Source: Bradyrhizobiaceae bacterium Ga0074131
GTDB lineage: Bacteria; Pseudomonadota; Alphaproteobacteria; Rhizobiales; Xanthobacteraceae
Direction of reading: 5' to 3'
Assembly: GCA_001464035.1 (NCBI GenBank)
Contig: LNEC01000010.1
Span: 186,001-250,000 of the forward strand
DNA length: 64,000 nucleotides
Every line of letters begins with the position of its first letter. The stretch's first letter is position 1. The notes under the pieces were generated by a model that was not told where the DNA came from, did not search any database, and saw nothing but the letters and a program-made list of their open reading frames with translations. Positions 35,490-44,716 of this stretch are shown piece by piece. A program made the translations under genes and the position numbers.

Positions 35490-35867
35490 ATGACACCCGA
35501 AGCGAACAAACGGACGGCCCAAGCCTTCTATGAGCTGATGTTCAACCAGTGCCGGCCGCGAGCGGCGGTCGAGCAGTACGTGGGCGACCGCTACATCCAG
35601 CACAATCCTGTCGTTCCGGACGGCAAGGACGGCTTCATCGCCTATTTTGAGCGGATGGCGAGGGACTATCCCGGGAAGCGGGTCGAATTCGTTCGCGTGC
35701 TGGCGGAGTGTGACTTCGTCGTCCTTCACACCCGCCAGGAATGGCCGGGGGACACCGACTGGGCGGGCATAGACATCTTCCGTTTCGAGCGCGGCAGGAT
35801 CGTCGAGCACTGGGACGTTCTTCAGCGGGTTCCGGCCGATACGGCGAACGCCAACACCATGTTCTAA
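35490..35867 (+). CDS. SnoaL-like (NTF2-fold) protein
   Basis: 125 residues from the ATG at 35490 with GAGG upstream; the earlier in-frame ATG lacks a site. It contains the SnoaL pattern: [46 protein letters not shown] and a closing [18 protein letters not shown]. These small cone-shaped folds act as polyketide cyclases, isomerases or ligand binders. It stands alone between the DoxX-like gene and the tRNA. Confidence 0.75.
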   Translation: MTPEANKRTAQAFYELMFNQCRPRAAVEQYVGDRYIQHNPVVPDGKDGFIAYFERMARDYPGKRVEFVRVLAECDFVVLHTRQEWPGDTDWAGIDIFRFERGRIVEHWDVLQRVPADTANANTMF

Positions 35868-36043
35868 CGCCTCTTGCACCAGCACGCACGTATCGCCGCG
35901 AACACCTGCGCGGCTGCCCCAGCGCGTCGAGGTCGCGGACGGCGAAGTCCGTATCATGGGATCGAAGAGCGATCTACTGAATGCTGGCCTCGGAAGGCAG
36001 CGTAAAATCGGCGGCTGGCGGGGTGCCCAGCCTTGTTCCGATC

Positions 36044-36133
36044 TGGCGGAAGGGGTGGGATTCGAACCCACGGTACCCTTGCAGGCACGCCGGTTTTCAA
36101 GACCGGTGCCTTAAACCGCTCGGCCACCCTTCC
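36044..36133 (-). tRNA. tRNA-Ser (UGA anticodon)
   Basis: A 90-base serine tRNA on the minus strand with a 7-bp acceptor stem (GGAAGGG at the 5' end), a long variable arm, the GGTTCGAATCC T-loop and anticodon TGA in the context CTTGAAA. The CCA end is encoded (GCCA at 36044-36047). Its 3' end points toward the accessory stretch on the left. Confidence 0.95.
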
Positions 36134-36284
36134 GTCTCCGGCTTCAGCGACTTAGCAGGGGCATGCGTTGGGGGAAAGTATCAATTGCGGGCATCAAGCG
36201 GGGGCACGGCGCTGATCGGCGCACGAACGCGGCAGCGCTGGCTTGGACCTCAATTTTTGGCGCCGCGATTGGCCCGCCATCAGC

Positions 36285-36383
36285 CTAGGCGAACGCGAAG
36301 GCGAGCAAGCTCGAGCACAGCAGCACGAAGCCGGCTGCAGTCAAGGCGAGGAAACCGTCGGACACCAAGTCATGATTACGCAT
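36285..36383 (-). CDS. micro-ORF, single membrane segment
   Basis: 32 codons, ATG at 36383 with CAGG upstream. It begins MRNHDLVSDGFLALTAAGF and continues with a hydrophobic stretch (VLLCSSLLAFAFA) to the end: a charged front followed by one transmembrane helix. It is a candidate small membrane protein. It lies 87 bases before the second micro-ORF's stop, in the same direction. Confidence 0.4.
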   Translation of the reverse strand: MRNHDLVSDGFLALTAAGFVLLCSSLLAFAFA

Positions 36384-36469
36384 GTTGCACCTGCTACTCT
36401 CGAAGCTGGTCCGAATTGATTAAAACTTTCGGAATCGGCTTGTCTGAAACAGGTGGTTGTCGCGCAAGG

Positions 36470-36559
36470 TCACGCCCTCGAGCGAAAACCCTCAAATGCA
36501 TGGGCAATAAAAATACCGGCGCTGAACAGGCCCAAAAACGCTGTAACGGTCTCAATCAT
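36470..36559 (-). CDS. micro-ORF, single membrane segment
   Basis: 29 codons, ATG at 36559 with AAGGA eight bases upstream. It begins MIETVTAFLGLFSAGIFIAH and ends with a short basic tail (EGFRSRA). The pattern of one hydrophobic helix with a positive cytoplasmic tail suits a real small membrane protein. It is upstream of the 32-codon frame in the same direction. Confidence 0.45.
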   Translation of the reverse strand: MIETVTAFLGLFSAGIFIAHAFEGFRSRA

Positions 36560-36886
36560 CGCAATAATCCTTCACGCCCCGGCACCGACACAACGCCAAG
36601 CCGCCGCGCACAGTCAAAAGGATTCCATGCCGGGACTGAAGATCCCGCCCGAGTGATGCTTTGTCACAACAGTTTCGCCGGGACGGGGACGACTTTGCCA
36701 TGCGGCGGTTGTCCGATCAGGCGCGCCACGGCAACGATTGATTCACTACCCCGGCGCTCTCCCCATTTCCGCCGTCTTCCGAATGCGGTATCTTCATATC
36801 TTGATGCGGAGGTGGGCTGCATCGAAGCGTGGGACCGGCGCGCGCCGCAAGCAGGCGCGCCGCCGACGGAATGGTAGTTGGGGCGC
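36560..36886. other. intergenic region upstream of rlpA
   Basis: 327 bases between the second micro-ORF and rlpA. No gene, clear repeat or operator was recognised; it should contain the rlpA promoter. Confidence 0.4.
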
Positions 36887-37825
36887 ATGGGGATTCGACA
36901 GTCAGATCAGGCGACCAGGCTGGCGCGAGGCGCGCTCGCCGTGGCCGCGTGCCTCGTTCTCGCCAACTGCGCCTCGTCGGGCAAGTTCGCCAGCCGGGTC
37001 GATCCGAAATATGGCGTTTCCTCCAGCCCGCGGGTGGTCGCCATGGGCGACCCCGTGCCGAAAGGCGGCGGCACCTACCGTGTCGGCAAGCCCTATACCG
37101 TCGCGGGGCGGGTCTATGTGCCGGAGGATGATCCCAACTACCGCGCCGAAGGCATGGCCTCCTGGTACGGTGACGATTTTCACGGCCGGCTGACCGCCAA
37201 TGGCGAAGTGTTCGACATGATGTCGCTCACCGCCGCCCATCCGACGCTGCCGATTCCCAGTTACGCACGGGTGACCAACCTCTCCAACGGAAAGTCGCTC
37301 ATCGTCCGGGTCAACGACCGCGGGCCATACCACGGCAACCGGCTGATCGATGTCTCGAACAGAGCTTCCGAACTGCTTGAATTCAAAGGCAAAGGCGTGG
37401 CGCGCGTGCGCGTCGAATATGTCGGCCGGGCGCCGCTCGAGGGTTCCGACGACCGCCAGCTCGTAGCAACTTTGCGCACCGGCATCCCGGCGCCATCGCC
37501 GTCGCTGGTCCGGGTTGCTTCAGCCCGTCCGTTCGTTCCGGAGGCCACGGCCCGCGCCATCCGTGGCGACGTTCCGATGCCGGAAGGCAGGCCCTACAGC
37601 CTCGGCCATACCTCCCAGGACCTGGCTTCGATCAATGCGACATCCGAGATGTCCGCCTCCAGCCGTGCCCGGCCATCTTCACGTGATCGGGATGTCGATA
37701 ATGCCCGCGCGGTGTCATATGAATATGACGCGCGCTACGCTCCCGGCGTCAGGCCAGTCAGCGCCTATGCACCGGTCGACCCGCGCGGCCCCAGCGAAGT
37801 TCTCAACGGACGCGGGCTCTATTGA
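36887..37825 (+). CDS. rlpA: RlpA-family septal-ring lipoprotein
   Basis: 312 residues from the ATG at 36887. The lipobox is LANC (VAACLVLANCASSG), so it is anchored to the outer membrane. The double-psi beta-barrel begins at GMASWYGDDFHGRLTANGE and includes HPTLPIPSYARVTNL and VRVNDRGPY, the hallmark residues of RlpA lytic transglycosylases. Unlike E. coli RlpA there is no clear SPOR domain at the end; the tail is low-complexity and rich in Ser, Pro and Arg. It is likely involved in peptidoglycan turnover. Confidence 0.85.
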   Translation: MGIRQSDQATRLARGALAVAACLVLANCASSGKFASRVDPKYGVSSSPRVVAMGDPVPKGGGTYRVGKPYTVAGRVYVPEDDPNYRAEGMASWYGDDFHGRLTANGEVFDMMSLTAAHPTLPIPSYARVTNLSNGKSLIVRVNDRGPYHGNRLIDVSNRASELLEFKGKGVARVRVEYVGRAPLEGSDDRQLVATLRTGIPAPSPSLVRVASARPFVPEATARAIRGDVPMPEGRPYSLGHTSQDLASINATSEMSASSRARPSSRDRDVDNARAVSYEYDARYAPGVRPVSAYAPVDPRGPSEVLNGRGLY

Positions 37826-37834
37826 GCCGGCCGG

Positions 37835-38785
37835 CTAGCCCGCATTCGCTTTGAGAAAAGCGATCAGGGCCGCGTTGACCTCGCCGGCGCGTTCCTGCTG
37901 GATCCAGTGGCCGGCGCCCTCGATGATGAGCTTCTGACGCAATCCCGGCAGAACCCGCTCCATGTCGGCCACCCGCTTGGCGCCGATCAGGCCGGTGATG
38001 ACGGAATCCTTCGATCCCGCGATGAACAACGACGGCTGGCGGATCTGCGCGCCCTGCCACGGCGCGGTCAGTTCCCAATTGCGGTCGATGTTGCGGTACC
38101 AGTTCAATCCGCCGCGGAAGCCGGATTGCCGGAAGGCCTCGCTGAAATATGCAAGATCGGCTTCGCTGAGCCAATCCGGCAACGGCAGGTCGGCGCGCGG
38201 ATGGCCGAGAAATCCCTTGCCGTCCTCGACGAACATCGAGGCGAAGGGATCGGAAAATCCGCGTCCCAGCAGGGTACGCATCGACAGGGCGATATCACGC
38301 TCGAATTCGGCTTCGGCAACACCGGGCGTCTGGAAGTACTGCCAGTAGAAATTGGTGATGCCGCTGTCGCGCAAGGTATCGAGCGGCCTGCCGCGTCCCC
38401 GGAGCGGCGGGGGTACGCTGAGGCCCGCAACGGCGGTGAACATATCGGGCCGGAACATCGCCGCGTGCCAGGCGACCGGCGCGCCCCAGTCATGGCCGAC
38501 GATGACCGCCTGCTCTTCGCCGAGCGCGTGCACCAGCGCGACCATGTCGCCGACATGGTCGAAAATGCTGTAGGCGTCGATATCGGCGGGCGCGCTGGTC
38601 TTGCCGAAACCGCGCATGTCGGGGGCCGCGACCCGAAAGCCGGCCGCCGCAATCGCCGGAATCTGGTGCCGCCAGGAATAGGATAGTTCCGGCCAGCCGT
38701 GGCACAGCACGACGAGCGGACCCTCGCCCTGTTCGCGCATAAAGATCTCGATGCCATTGGCCAAGAGAGTGCGCGTGGATGGCAT
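37835..38785 (-). CDS. alpha/beta hydrolase, epoxide-hydrolase type
   Basis: 316 residues from the ATG at 38785. The oxyanion motif is H29-G-W-P32, the nucleophile Asp99 sits in VGHDWGAPVAWH, and the catalytic His is in GAGHWIQQERA near the end. An Asp nucleophile and HGWP are typical of soluble epoxide hydrolases and haloacetate dehalogenases. The cap domain holds tyrosines (for example FYWQYFQTPG) that usually activate the epoxide. It is convergent with rlpA and divergent from the D,D-carboxypeptidase gene. Confidence 0.8.
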   Translation of the reverse strand: MPSTRTLLANGIEIFMREQGEGPLVVLCHGWPELSYSWRHQIPAIAAAGFRVAAPDMRGFGKTSAPADIDAYSIFDHVGDMVALVHALGEEQAVIVGHDWGAPVAWHAAMFRPDMFTAVAGLSVPPPLRGRGRPLDTLRDSGITNFYWQYFQTPGVAEAEFERDIALSMRTLLGRGFSDPFASMFVEDGKGFLGHPRADLPLPDWLSEADLAYFSEAFRQSGFRGGLNWYRNIDRNWELTAPWQGAQIRQPSLFIAGSKDSVITGLIGAKRVADMERVLPGLRQKLIIEGAGHWIQQERAGEVNAALIAFLKANAG

Positions 38786-38948
38786 CGCTTTTCCGCCTTG
38801 TTTCGGGGATTTGGTTGAGCAAACCGCAGCGCCGCAGGGTAAGGTCGTTTGATAACCGCCGCAATCGGACCGGCGCCGCGGCATGGGGCGAAACCCGTGT
38901 TGTTTGCGGTACTTCCTACTGGTAGAACGCCGGCTTCAGGGCATCCCG

Positions 38949-40211
38949 ATGGCAGTCGAAACACCAACCTCGCGCAAACCGGGCTCCGCCACAGCACGCC
39001 GGTGGCGCAGCGTGACGATGGCTCTGCTGGCCCTGGCGGTCGGGTGGGGCGGGGTGGTCTACGCCGCCAACAACAGCGTGCAGGGCGCCAAGAAGGAGGT
39101 GGAGGGCGGCTTCGACGGCGACGCGCCGACCGCGATCCTGATCGAGGCCTCCAGCGGCAGCGTGTTGTTCGAGAAGAACGCCGACGAGTTGCGCGCCCCC
39201 TCCAGCATGCTGAAACTGATGACCGCCGAAGTGGTCTTCAACGCCATCAAAAAGGGCGAGGTCAAGCTCACGGACGAATATCGCGTCAGCGAAAATGCCT
39301 GGCGCAGGGGCGGCGCGCCTTCGGGCGGCTCGACGATGTTCGCGGCGATCCACAGCAAGATCCCGGTGGATGACCTGCTGCGCGGCGCCATCATCCAGAG
39401 CGGCAACGACGCCTGCATGGTCCTGGCGGAGGCCATCGCCGGCAATGAGCGTACGTTTGCCACCGAGATGATGACCAAGCGCGCGCGCGAACTCGGCCTG
39501 ACGAAGTCAACCTTCGGCAATTCGACCGGGCTGCCCGACCCCGCCAACAAGATGACGGCGCGCGAGCTTGCCAGGCTCGCGCGCCACATCATCCAGACCT
39601 ATCCCGACTTCTACAAACTGTTCGGCGAGCGCGAATACACCTGGAACAAGATCCGGCAGCAGAACCGCAATCCGCTGTTGAACTCCCTCGAGGGCGCCGA
39701 CGGCCTGAAGACCGGCCATACCAAGGACGGCGGCTACGGCCTGGTCGGCTCGGCGGTGCAAAACGGTCTGCGGCTGATCGTGGTCGTCAACGGCCTCGAC
39801 GATCCCGACGACCGCGCTTCCGAAGCCAGGAAGATGCTGGAATGGGGATTTCGCAACTTCGAAGCCCGCACGCTGTTCGCAGCCCAGCAGTCGGTCGGCT
39901 GGGCCAAGGTGTTTGGCGGCGAGAGCCGCTCGGTCAAGCTCACCAGCGCCGAACCGATCAAGGTTATGGTGCAGAAAAACGGCACCGATAAATTGATCGC
40001 GCGAGTCGTCTATAATGGCCCGGTGCGGGCCCCGATCGAAACCGGCCAGCGGATAGGGTCCGTCAAGGTCTGGCGCGGCGCCAACCTTGCCATGGAAGCG
40101 CCGCTCATCGCGGCCGAACCGGTTGCCAGGGGATCGACGATGCGGCGGGCGATCGACGGCGCGAGCGAACTGGTCATCGGGATGTTTCGCGCCGGCGCCG
40201 AGAAACTCTGA
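38949..40211 (+). CDS. D-alanyl-D-alanine carboxypeptidase (DacA/C-like)
   Basis: 420 residues from the ATG at 38949. A basic front and a hydrophobic segment (MALLALAVGWGGVVYAAN) give export. The three penicillin-binding motifs are Ser86-M-L-Lys89, Ser151-G-N153 and K-T-G in GADGLKTGHTK. It trims pentapeptide side chains in the periplasm. The carboxy part (residues 300-400) fits the beta domain of low-molecular-weight PBPs, ending with a helix for membrane contact. It is 2 bases upstream of tmk. Confidence 0.88.
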   Translation: MAVETPTSRKPGSATARRWRSVTMALLALAVGWGGVVYAANNSVQGAKKEVEGGFDGDAPTAILIEASSGSVLFEKNADELRAPSSMLKLMTAEVVFNAIKKGEVKLTDEYRVSENAWRRGGAPSGGSTMFAAIHSKIPVDDLLRGAIIQSGNDACMVLAEAIAGNERTFATEMMTKRARELGLTKSTFGNSTGLPDPANKMTARELARLARHIIQTYPDFYKLFGEREYTWNKIRQQNRNPLLNSLEGADGLKTGHTKDGGYGLVGSAVQNGLRLIVVVNGLDDPDDRASEARKMLEWGFRNFEARTLFAAQQSVGWAKVFGGESRSVKLTSAEPIKVMVQKNGTDKLIARVVYNGPVRAPIETGQRIGSVKVWRGANLAMEAPLIAAEPVARGSTMRRAIDGASELVIGMFRAGAEKL

Positions 40212-40213
40212 CA

Positions 40214-40906
40214 ATGGCCGAGGCAGCGGTCAAACGCCCTATCGGGCGCGGACGATTCATCACCTTCGAGGGCGGCGAGGGATCTGGCAAATCCACCCAG
40301 ATCAAGGCGCTGGCGGAACGCCTTGAAGCGGCGAAGCTGCGCACCCTCGTCACCCGCGAGCCGGGCGGATCGCCGGGCGCCGAGATCATCCGGCATCTGG
40401 TGCTGTCAGGCATGGGCAAGCTGCTCGGCCCCGACGCCGAGACGCTGCTGTTTGCGGCCGCGCGCGACGACCATGTGCGCACGGTGATCGAGCCTGCGCT
40501 CACCAGGGGCATATGGGTGCTCTGCGACCGGTTTTCGGATTCGACACGCGTCTATCAGGGCAGGCTGGGGCAGGTGGCTCCGGCCTTCCTCGACGCGATG
40601 CAACGGGTCACAATCGGCGACCTCAAGCCGGATCTGACGCTCATTCTCGACGTTCCCGTGGAGGTCGGCCTGAAGCGCGCGGCGATCCGGCGCGGCGCCG
40701 GCGCGCCGGACCGGTTCGAGTCGGAAGATCTCAAGTTTCACCAGGACCTTCGCGAGGCGTACCGGCAGATTGCCGCCGACGAACCGCGGCGCTGCGTCCT
40801 GATCGACGCCAATGCGGACACCGCTACCGTCGCCGCCAATGTGTGGGCCGTCTTGCGCGACCGCTTCTTCAAAGCCGATATCGGCAACGTGGCCAATCTC
40901 GCATGA
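40214..40906 (+). CDS. tmk: thymidylate kinase
   Basis: 230 residues. The P-loop is FEGGEGSGKSTQ, the DR(Y/F/S) motif is DRFSDSTRVYQG, and the LID-type stretch follows with DRFESEDLKFH. It phosphorylates dTMP to dTDP. The gene starts 2 bases after the dac stop and its TGA overlaps the holB start, the usual alphaproteobacterial arrangement. Confidence 0.95.
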   Translation: MAEAAVKRPIGRGRFITFEGGEGSGKSTQIKALAERLEAAKLRTLVTREPGGSPGAEIIRHLVLSGMGKLLGPDAETLLFAAARDDHVRTVIEPALTRGIWVLCDRFSDSTRVYQGRLGQVAPAFLDAMQRVTIGDLKPDLTLILDVPVEVGLKRAAIRRGAGAPDRFESEDLKFHQDLREAYRQIAADEPRRCVLIDANADTATVAANVWAVLRDRFFKADIGNVANLA

Positions 40907-41949
40907 GTGCCCGCAAGGTCGAGCAGGACATCGCGGCGCCTCATCCGCGCGAAACCACCGTCTGGTTCGGCCATCGCGATGCCGAGATGGCGCTGCTGGA
41001 GGCGTATCGCGGCGGGCGCATCCCGCACGCCTGGCTGATCGGCGGCGCGCAGGGCATCGGCAAGGCGACACTGGCCTATCGAATGGCGCGCTTCGTGCTA
41101 GCCCATCGCGATCCGCTGGCGCCGTCGGTGCAGCGCGCCGAAACGCTGCAGATCGAGCCCACGGATCCGGTCGCGCGCCATGTCGCGGCCGGTGCCCATG
41201 GGGGCCTGCTTACGCTGGAGCGCACCCTCAACGACAAGGGTGTGATGCGCACCGTGATCACCGTCGACGAGACCCGGGAGACGATCGGGTTTTTCGGCTC
41301 GACCGCGGCGGTGGAGGGCTGGCGGGTCTGCATCGTCGATACCGTCGATGAACTCAATCCCAATGCCGCCAACGCGCTGTTGAAGATTCTCGAGGAGCCG
41401 CCGCGGCAATCGCTGTTCCTTCTGGTCAGCCACGCTCCCGCGCGGGTGCTGCCGACGATCCAGTCGCGCTGCCGCAAGCTGCCGTTGCGGCCGCTCGCTA
41501 CCTCCGACGTCGTCGCCGCCGCCGCGGCGGCTGCCGACATCGCGGTCGACGATCCCGCCCTCGGCGAGGCCGCGGAAGCGGCGGAGGGCAGCGTGGCGCG
41601 GGCGCTGACGCTGCTCGGCGGCGACGCCCTGAAATTGCATCAGCGGACCGCGGCGCTGTTGGCGACCCTGCCGCGAGTCGACCCGCGCGAACTGCATGCG
41701 CTCGGCGACGCGCTCGGCGGCAGCGACCGGGTGGCGCTGGCGGCGTTCATCGACAGCGTCGAACGCTGGATCAGCGCGCGGCTGCGCGCCGACGACGCCA
41801 ATGCCAACGCCAACCTGCCCCGCCTTGCACGGCTGGCGGAGGTGTGGGAAAAGATCAGCCGCGCCGCGCGCGACACCGAATCATACAATCTTGAGCGAAA
41901 ACCACTGGTTTTCTCGGTGTTCGGGATGCTTGCGGAAGCAATGCGATAG
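40903..41949 (+). CDS. holB: DNA polymerase III delta-prime subunit
   Basis: 348 residues from the ATG at 40903, which overlaps the tmk stop by 4 bases. It begins MSARKVEQD, and the [20 protein letters not shown] block is the clamp-loader P-loop region; [18 protein letters not shown] with the following [10 protein letters not shown] is the highly conserved sensor/Walker B region. The zinc-binding cysteines present in E. coli delta-prime are not seen. It is part of the clamp loader. Confidence 0.93.
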   Translation: MSARKVEQDIAAPHPRETTVWFGHRDAEMALLEAYRGGRIPHAWLIGGAQGIGKATLAYRMARFVLAHRDPLAPSVQRAETLQIEPTDPVARHVAAGAHGGLLTLERTLNDKGVMRTVITVDETRETIGFFGSTAAVEGWRVCIVDTVDELNPNAANALLKILEEPPRQSLFLLVSHAPARVLPTIQSRCRKLPLRPLATSDVVAAAAAAADIAVDDPALGEAAEAAEGSVARALTLLGGDALKLHQRTAALLATLPRVDPRELHALGDALGGSDRVALAAFIDSVERWISARLRADDANANANLPRLARLAEVWEKISRAARDTESYNLERKPLVFSVFGMLAEAMR

Positions 41950-42004
41950 GCACTCGTCGCTATCACCTCCCGGCAATCCGGTTCGACCGATAAAGGAAAT
42001 TGTG

Positions 42005-43933
42005 GTGGCGACAGCTAAGAAGGCTTCCAGGAAAACAAGGACGAAGAAGGTCCGCAAGGCCCCCCGAGGCCGCGCCAGCAAGGTGGCGGCCACGAAAAAG
42101 CGCGCCGGGCGCGTGGTGAGGAAAGCCAAGAAGCGGACCAGGAAAACGGCCAAGAGAACAATAAAGAGAACGGCAAAGAAGACGACGAAGCGCACGCCAA
42201 AGCCGGTTGCCAAGAAGGCCGCTCACCAGAAGATCGCCAGCAAGAAAGCCGCCGGCAAGCCGGCGAAAAAATCCGCCGGCACCGCGAGATCGAACAGGAC
42301 GGTTTCAGCGCCGAAACCAGCGCCCGTTGCCAAGACAGCGCGAAAGCGTGTGAGACAGGTTGCTGCGATGGCGACCGCGCCAGCGTCGGTCGACAACAAG
42401 TTTTATATCACCACTGCGATCGCTTACCCGAACGGCGTGCCGCATATCGGCCACGCCTATGAGGCGATCGCGACCGATGCGCTGGCTCGCTTTCAGCGGC
42501 TCGACGGCAAGGACGTGTTTTTTCTCACCGGAACGGACGAGCATGGCCTGAAGATGGTCCAGACCGCGGAAGCCGAGAAGCTGCCGACGCTGGACGTCGC
42601 GACCCGCAATGCCGAGCGATTCAGGGACATGGACGAGCGTCTCAACGTCTCGTTCGACCGCTTCATCCGCACGACCGAAGAACAGCATCACCGCTCCAGC
42701 CAGGAAATCTGGAAGCGGATGGCGGCCAACGGCGACATCTATCTCGACAGCTATGCCGGCTGGTACTCAGTGCGTGACGAGGCCTATTACGCCGAGGACG
42801 AAACCGTTGTCGGCGAAGACAATGTGCGGCGCGGGCCGCAGGGCACGCCGGTCGAGTGGGTCGAGGAGGAGAGCTATTTCTTCAAACTGTCGGCCTATCA
42901 GGACAGGTTGCTGAAGCTCTACGACACGCAACCGGATTTCATCGGACCGGACTCGCGCAAGAACGAAGTGGTCAGCTTCGTCAAAAGCGGATTGCGGGAC
43001 CTGTCGATTTCGCGAACCACGTTCGACTGGGGTGTCAAGGTTCCCGGCGACCCCGAACATGTCATGTATGTCTGGGTCGACGCCCTGACCAACTATATCA
43101 CCGGCGTCGGCTTTCCCGACGAGGGCGACGCCCACTGGCGCTACTGGCCGGCCGACCTTCATGTCATCGGCAAGGACATCATCCGTTTCCACGCGGTGTA
43201 CTGGCCGGCGTTCCTGATGTCGGCTGGAATTCCGTTGCAGAAGCGCGTCTATGCCCACGGCTTCCTGTTCAGCCGCGGCGAGAAAATGTCGAAGTCGCTC
43301 GGCAACGTCGTCGACCCGTTCAACCTCGCCGACCAGTACGGCGTCGATCAGGTGCGCTACTTCTTCCTGCGCGAGGTGCCGTTCGGGCAGGACGGCAACT
43401 ATAATCACGAAGCGATCGTCGCCCGCATCAATGCCGACCTCGCCAACGATCTCGGCAATCTGGCGCAGCGCTCGCTGTCGATGATTGCGAAGCAGCTTGA
43501 CGGCGTATTGCCGGAGCCCGCCGAGTTCAGCGCCAGCGACAGCGCGATCCTGGCTCAGGCCGACGGCATGCTGGAGCTCGCGCGCACGGCAATGGCGACC
43601 CAGCAGATTCATCAGGCGCTCAACGCGGTCTGGGCCGTGGTGGCCGAAGCCAACCGCTATTTCGCGGGCGAGGCGCCCTGGGCGCTGGCGAAAACCGATC
43701 CGGCGCGTCAGCGCACGGTGTTGTACGTCACCGCCGAAGTGGTCCGCCAGGTCGCCATTCTGACGCAACCTGTGATGCCGGCCTCTTCGGCGAAGATGCT
43801 CGATAGCCTCGGCATTCCCGGTGCGACCAGCTCGCGTAACTTTGCGGCACTTGGTACGCGGATCAAGGCAGGCACCAAGCTGCCGGCGCCGACCGGAATC
43901 TTTCCGCGCTACGTCGAACCGACCGCCGGCTGA
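42005..43933 (+). CDS. metG: methionyl-tRNA synthetase with histone-H1-like amino extension
   Basis: The GTG at 42005 has AAAGGA seven bases upstream, giving 642 residues. Residues 1-121 are dominated by Lys, Arg and Ala ([18 protein letters not shown], later [13 protein letters not shown]), a composition like histone H1 or bacterial Hc1-type DNA-binding tails. The enzyme proper starts at about Met122 (ATG at 42368): [20 protein letters not shown] holds the HIGH box, GTDEHGLK follows, and KMSKS is in [10 protein letters not shown]. No carboxy-terminal EMAP/Trbp111 domain is present. It could be translated as the long fusion, as the core from the internal ATG, or both. Confidence 0.88.
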   Translation: MATAKKASRKTRTKKVRKAPRGRASKVAATKKRAGRVVRKAKKRTRKTAKRTIKRTAKKTTKRTPKPVAKKAAHQKIASKKAAGKPAKKSAGTARSNRTVSAPKPAPVAKTARKRVRQVAAMATAPASVDNKFYITTAIAYPNGVPHIGHAYEAIATDALARFQRLDGKDVFFLTGTDEHGLKMVQTAEAEKLPTLDVATRNAERFRDMDERLNVSFDRFIRTTEEQHHRSSQEIWKRMAANGDIYLDSYAGWYSVRDEAYYAEDETVVGEDNVRRGPQGTPVEWVEEESYFFKLSAYQDRLLKLYDTQPDFIGPDSRKNEVVSFVKSGLRDLSISRTTFDWGVKVPGDPEHVMYVWVDALTNYITGVGFPDEGDAHWRYWPADLHVIGKDIIRFHAVYWPAFLMSAGIPLQKRVYAHGFLFSRGEKMSKSLGNVVDPFNLADQYGVDQVRYFFLREVPFGQDGNYNHEAIVARINADLANDLGNLAQRSLSMIAKQLDGVLPEPAEFSASDSAILAQADGMLELARTAMATQQIHQALNAVWAVVAEANRYFAGEAPWALAKTDPARQRTVLYVTAEVVRQVAILTQPVMPASSAKMLDSLGIPGATSSRNFAALGTRIKAGTKLPAPTGIFPRYVEPTAG

Positions 43934-43947
43934 ACGGTTCAATTGCC

Positions 43948-44716
43948 ATGCTCGTCGACAGCCACTGCCATCTCGATTTCCCAGATTTCGCCGACGATCT
44001 CGACGGCATCGTCGCGCGCGCGGAAACCGCGGGTATCGGACGCATCGTCACCATCTCCACGCGGGTGCGGCGTCTGGCTGGATTGATCGCGATCGCGGAG
44101 CGGTTTCCGAGCGTCTATTGCTCGGTCGGCACCCATCCGCATCACGCCGACGAGGAGGACGGGATTGCCGCGGCCGAACTGATCGAGCTGACCAGGCATC
44201 CCAAGGTCGTGGCGCTGGGCGAGGCGGGCCTCGACAATTTCTACGACAACGGCTCGCCGGAAGCGCAGGAGCGCGGCTTTCGCGCCCACATCGCCGCCGC
44301 CCGCGCCACCGGCCTGCCGCTGGTGATCCATACCCCGCGTTCTCGAGGATGAAATGGCCAAAGGCCGCTTTCGCGCGGTGCTGCATTGTTACACCGGCGG
44401 ACGCGAACTCGCGCTGAAAGCGATCGCGCTCGGGCTGTCGGTTTCCTTCACGGGTATTCTGACCTTCAAGAAGTCACAGGCCTTGCGCGATCTCGCGGCC
44501 GAGCTTCCGGCCGATCGCATCATGGTGGAAACCGACGCGCCCTATCTGGCGCCCGGCAAATTCCGGGGCAAGCGCAACGAGCCGTCTTACGTCGTCGAAA
44601 TCGCCAAGGTGCTGGCGGAGACCCGCGGCGTTTCGCTGGATGAGATTTCGCGCCAGACCACGGAGAATTTCTTCCGCCTGTTCAGCAAGGTGCCGCCTCC
44701 GAAAGCTGTGGCATGA
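43948..44716 (+). pseudogene. tatD: TatD-family metal-dependent hydrolase, disrupted by frameshift
   Basis: The first frame (43948-44352, 134 codons) encodes the start of a TatD nuclease: MLVDSHCHLDFPDFADDL (metal His pair), VGTHPHHAD and VALGEAGLDNFYD, up to LVIHT. It then reads PRSRG and a stop. The second frame continues at RVLEDEMAKGRFRAVLHCYTGG and includes VETDAPYLAPGKFRGKRNEP to 44716. The normal READDD segment after LVIHT is missing, so a net loss of about 23 bases has both deleted these residues and shifted the frame. Both halves retain family conservation, suggesting recent damage or an assembly error. Confidence 0.75.

Noticed and set aside
35981..36877. Plus-strand frame of 298 codons across the tRNA-Ser gene
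   Set aside because: It reads through a clear tRNA and two micro-ORFs, has no ribosome site and shows composition-driven codons.
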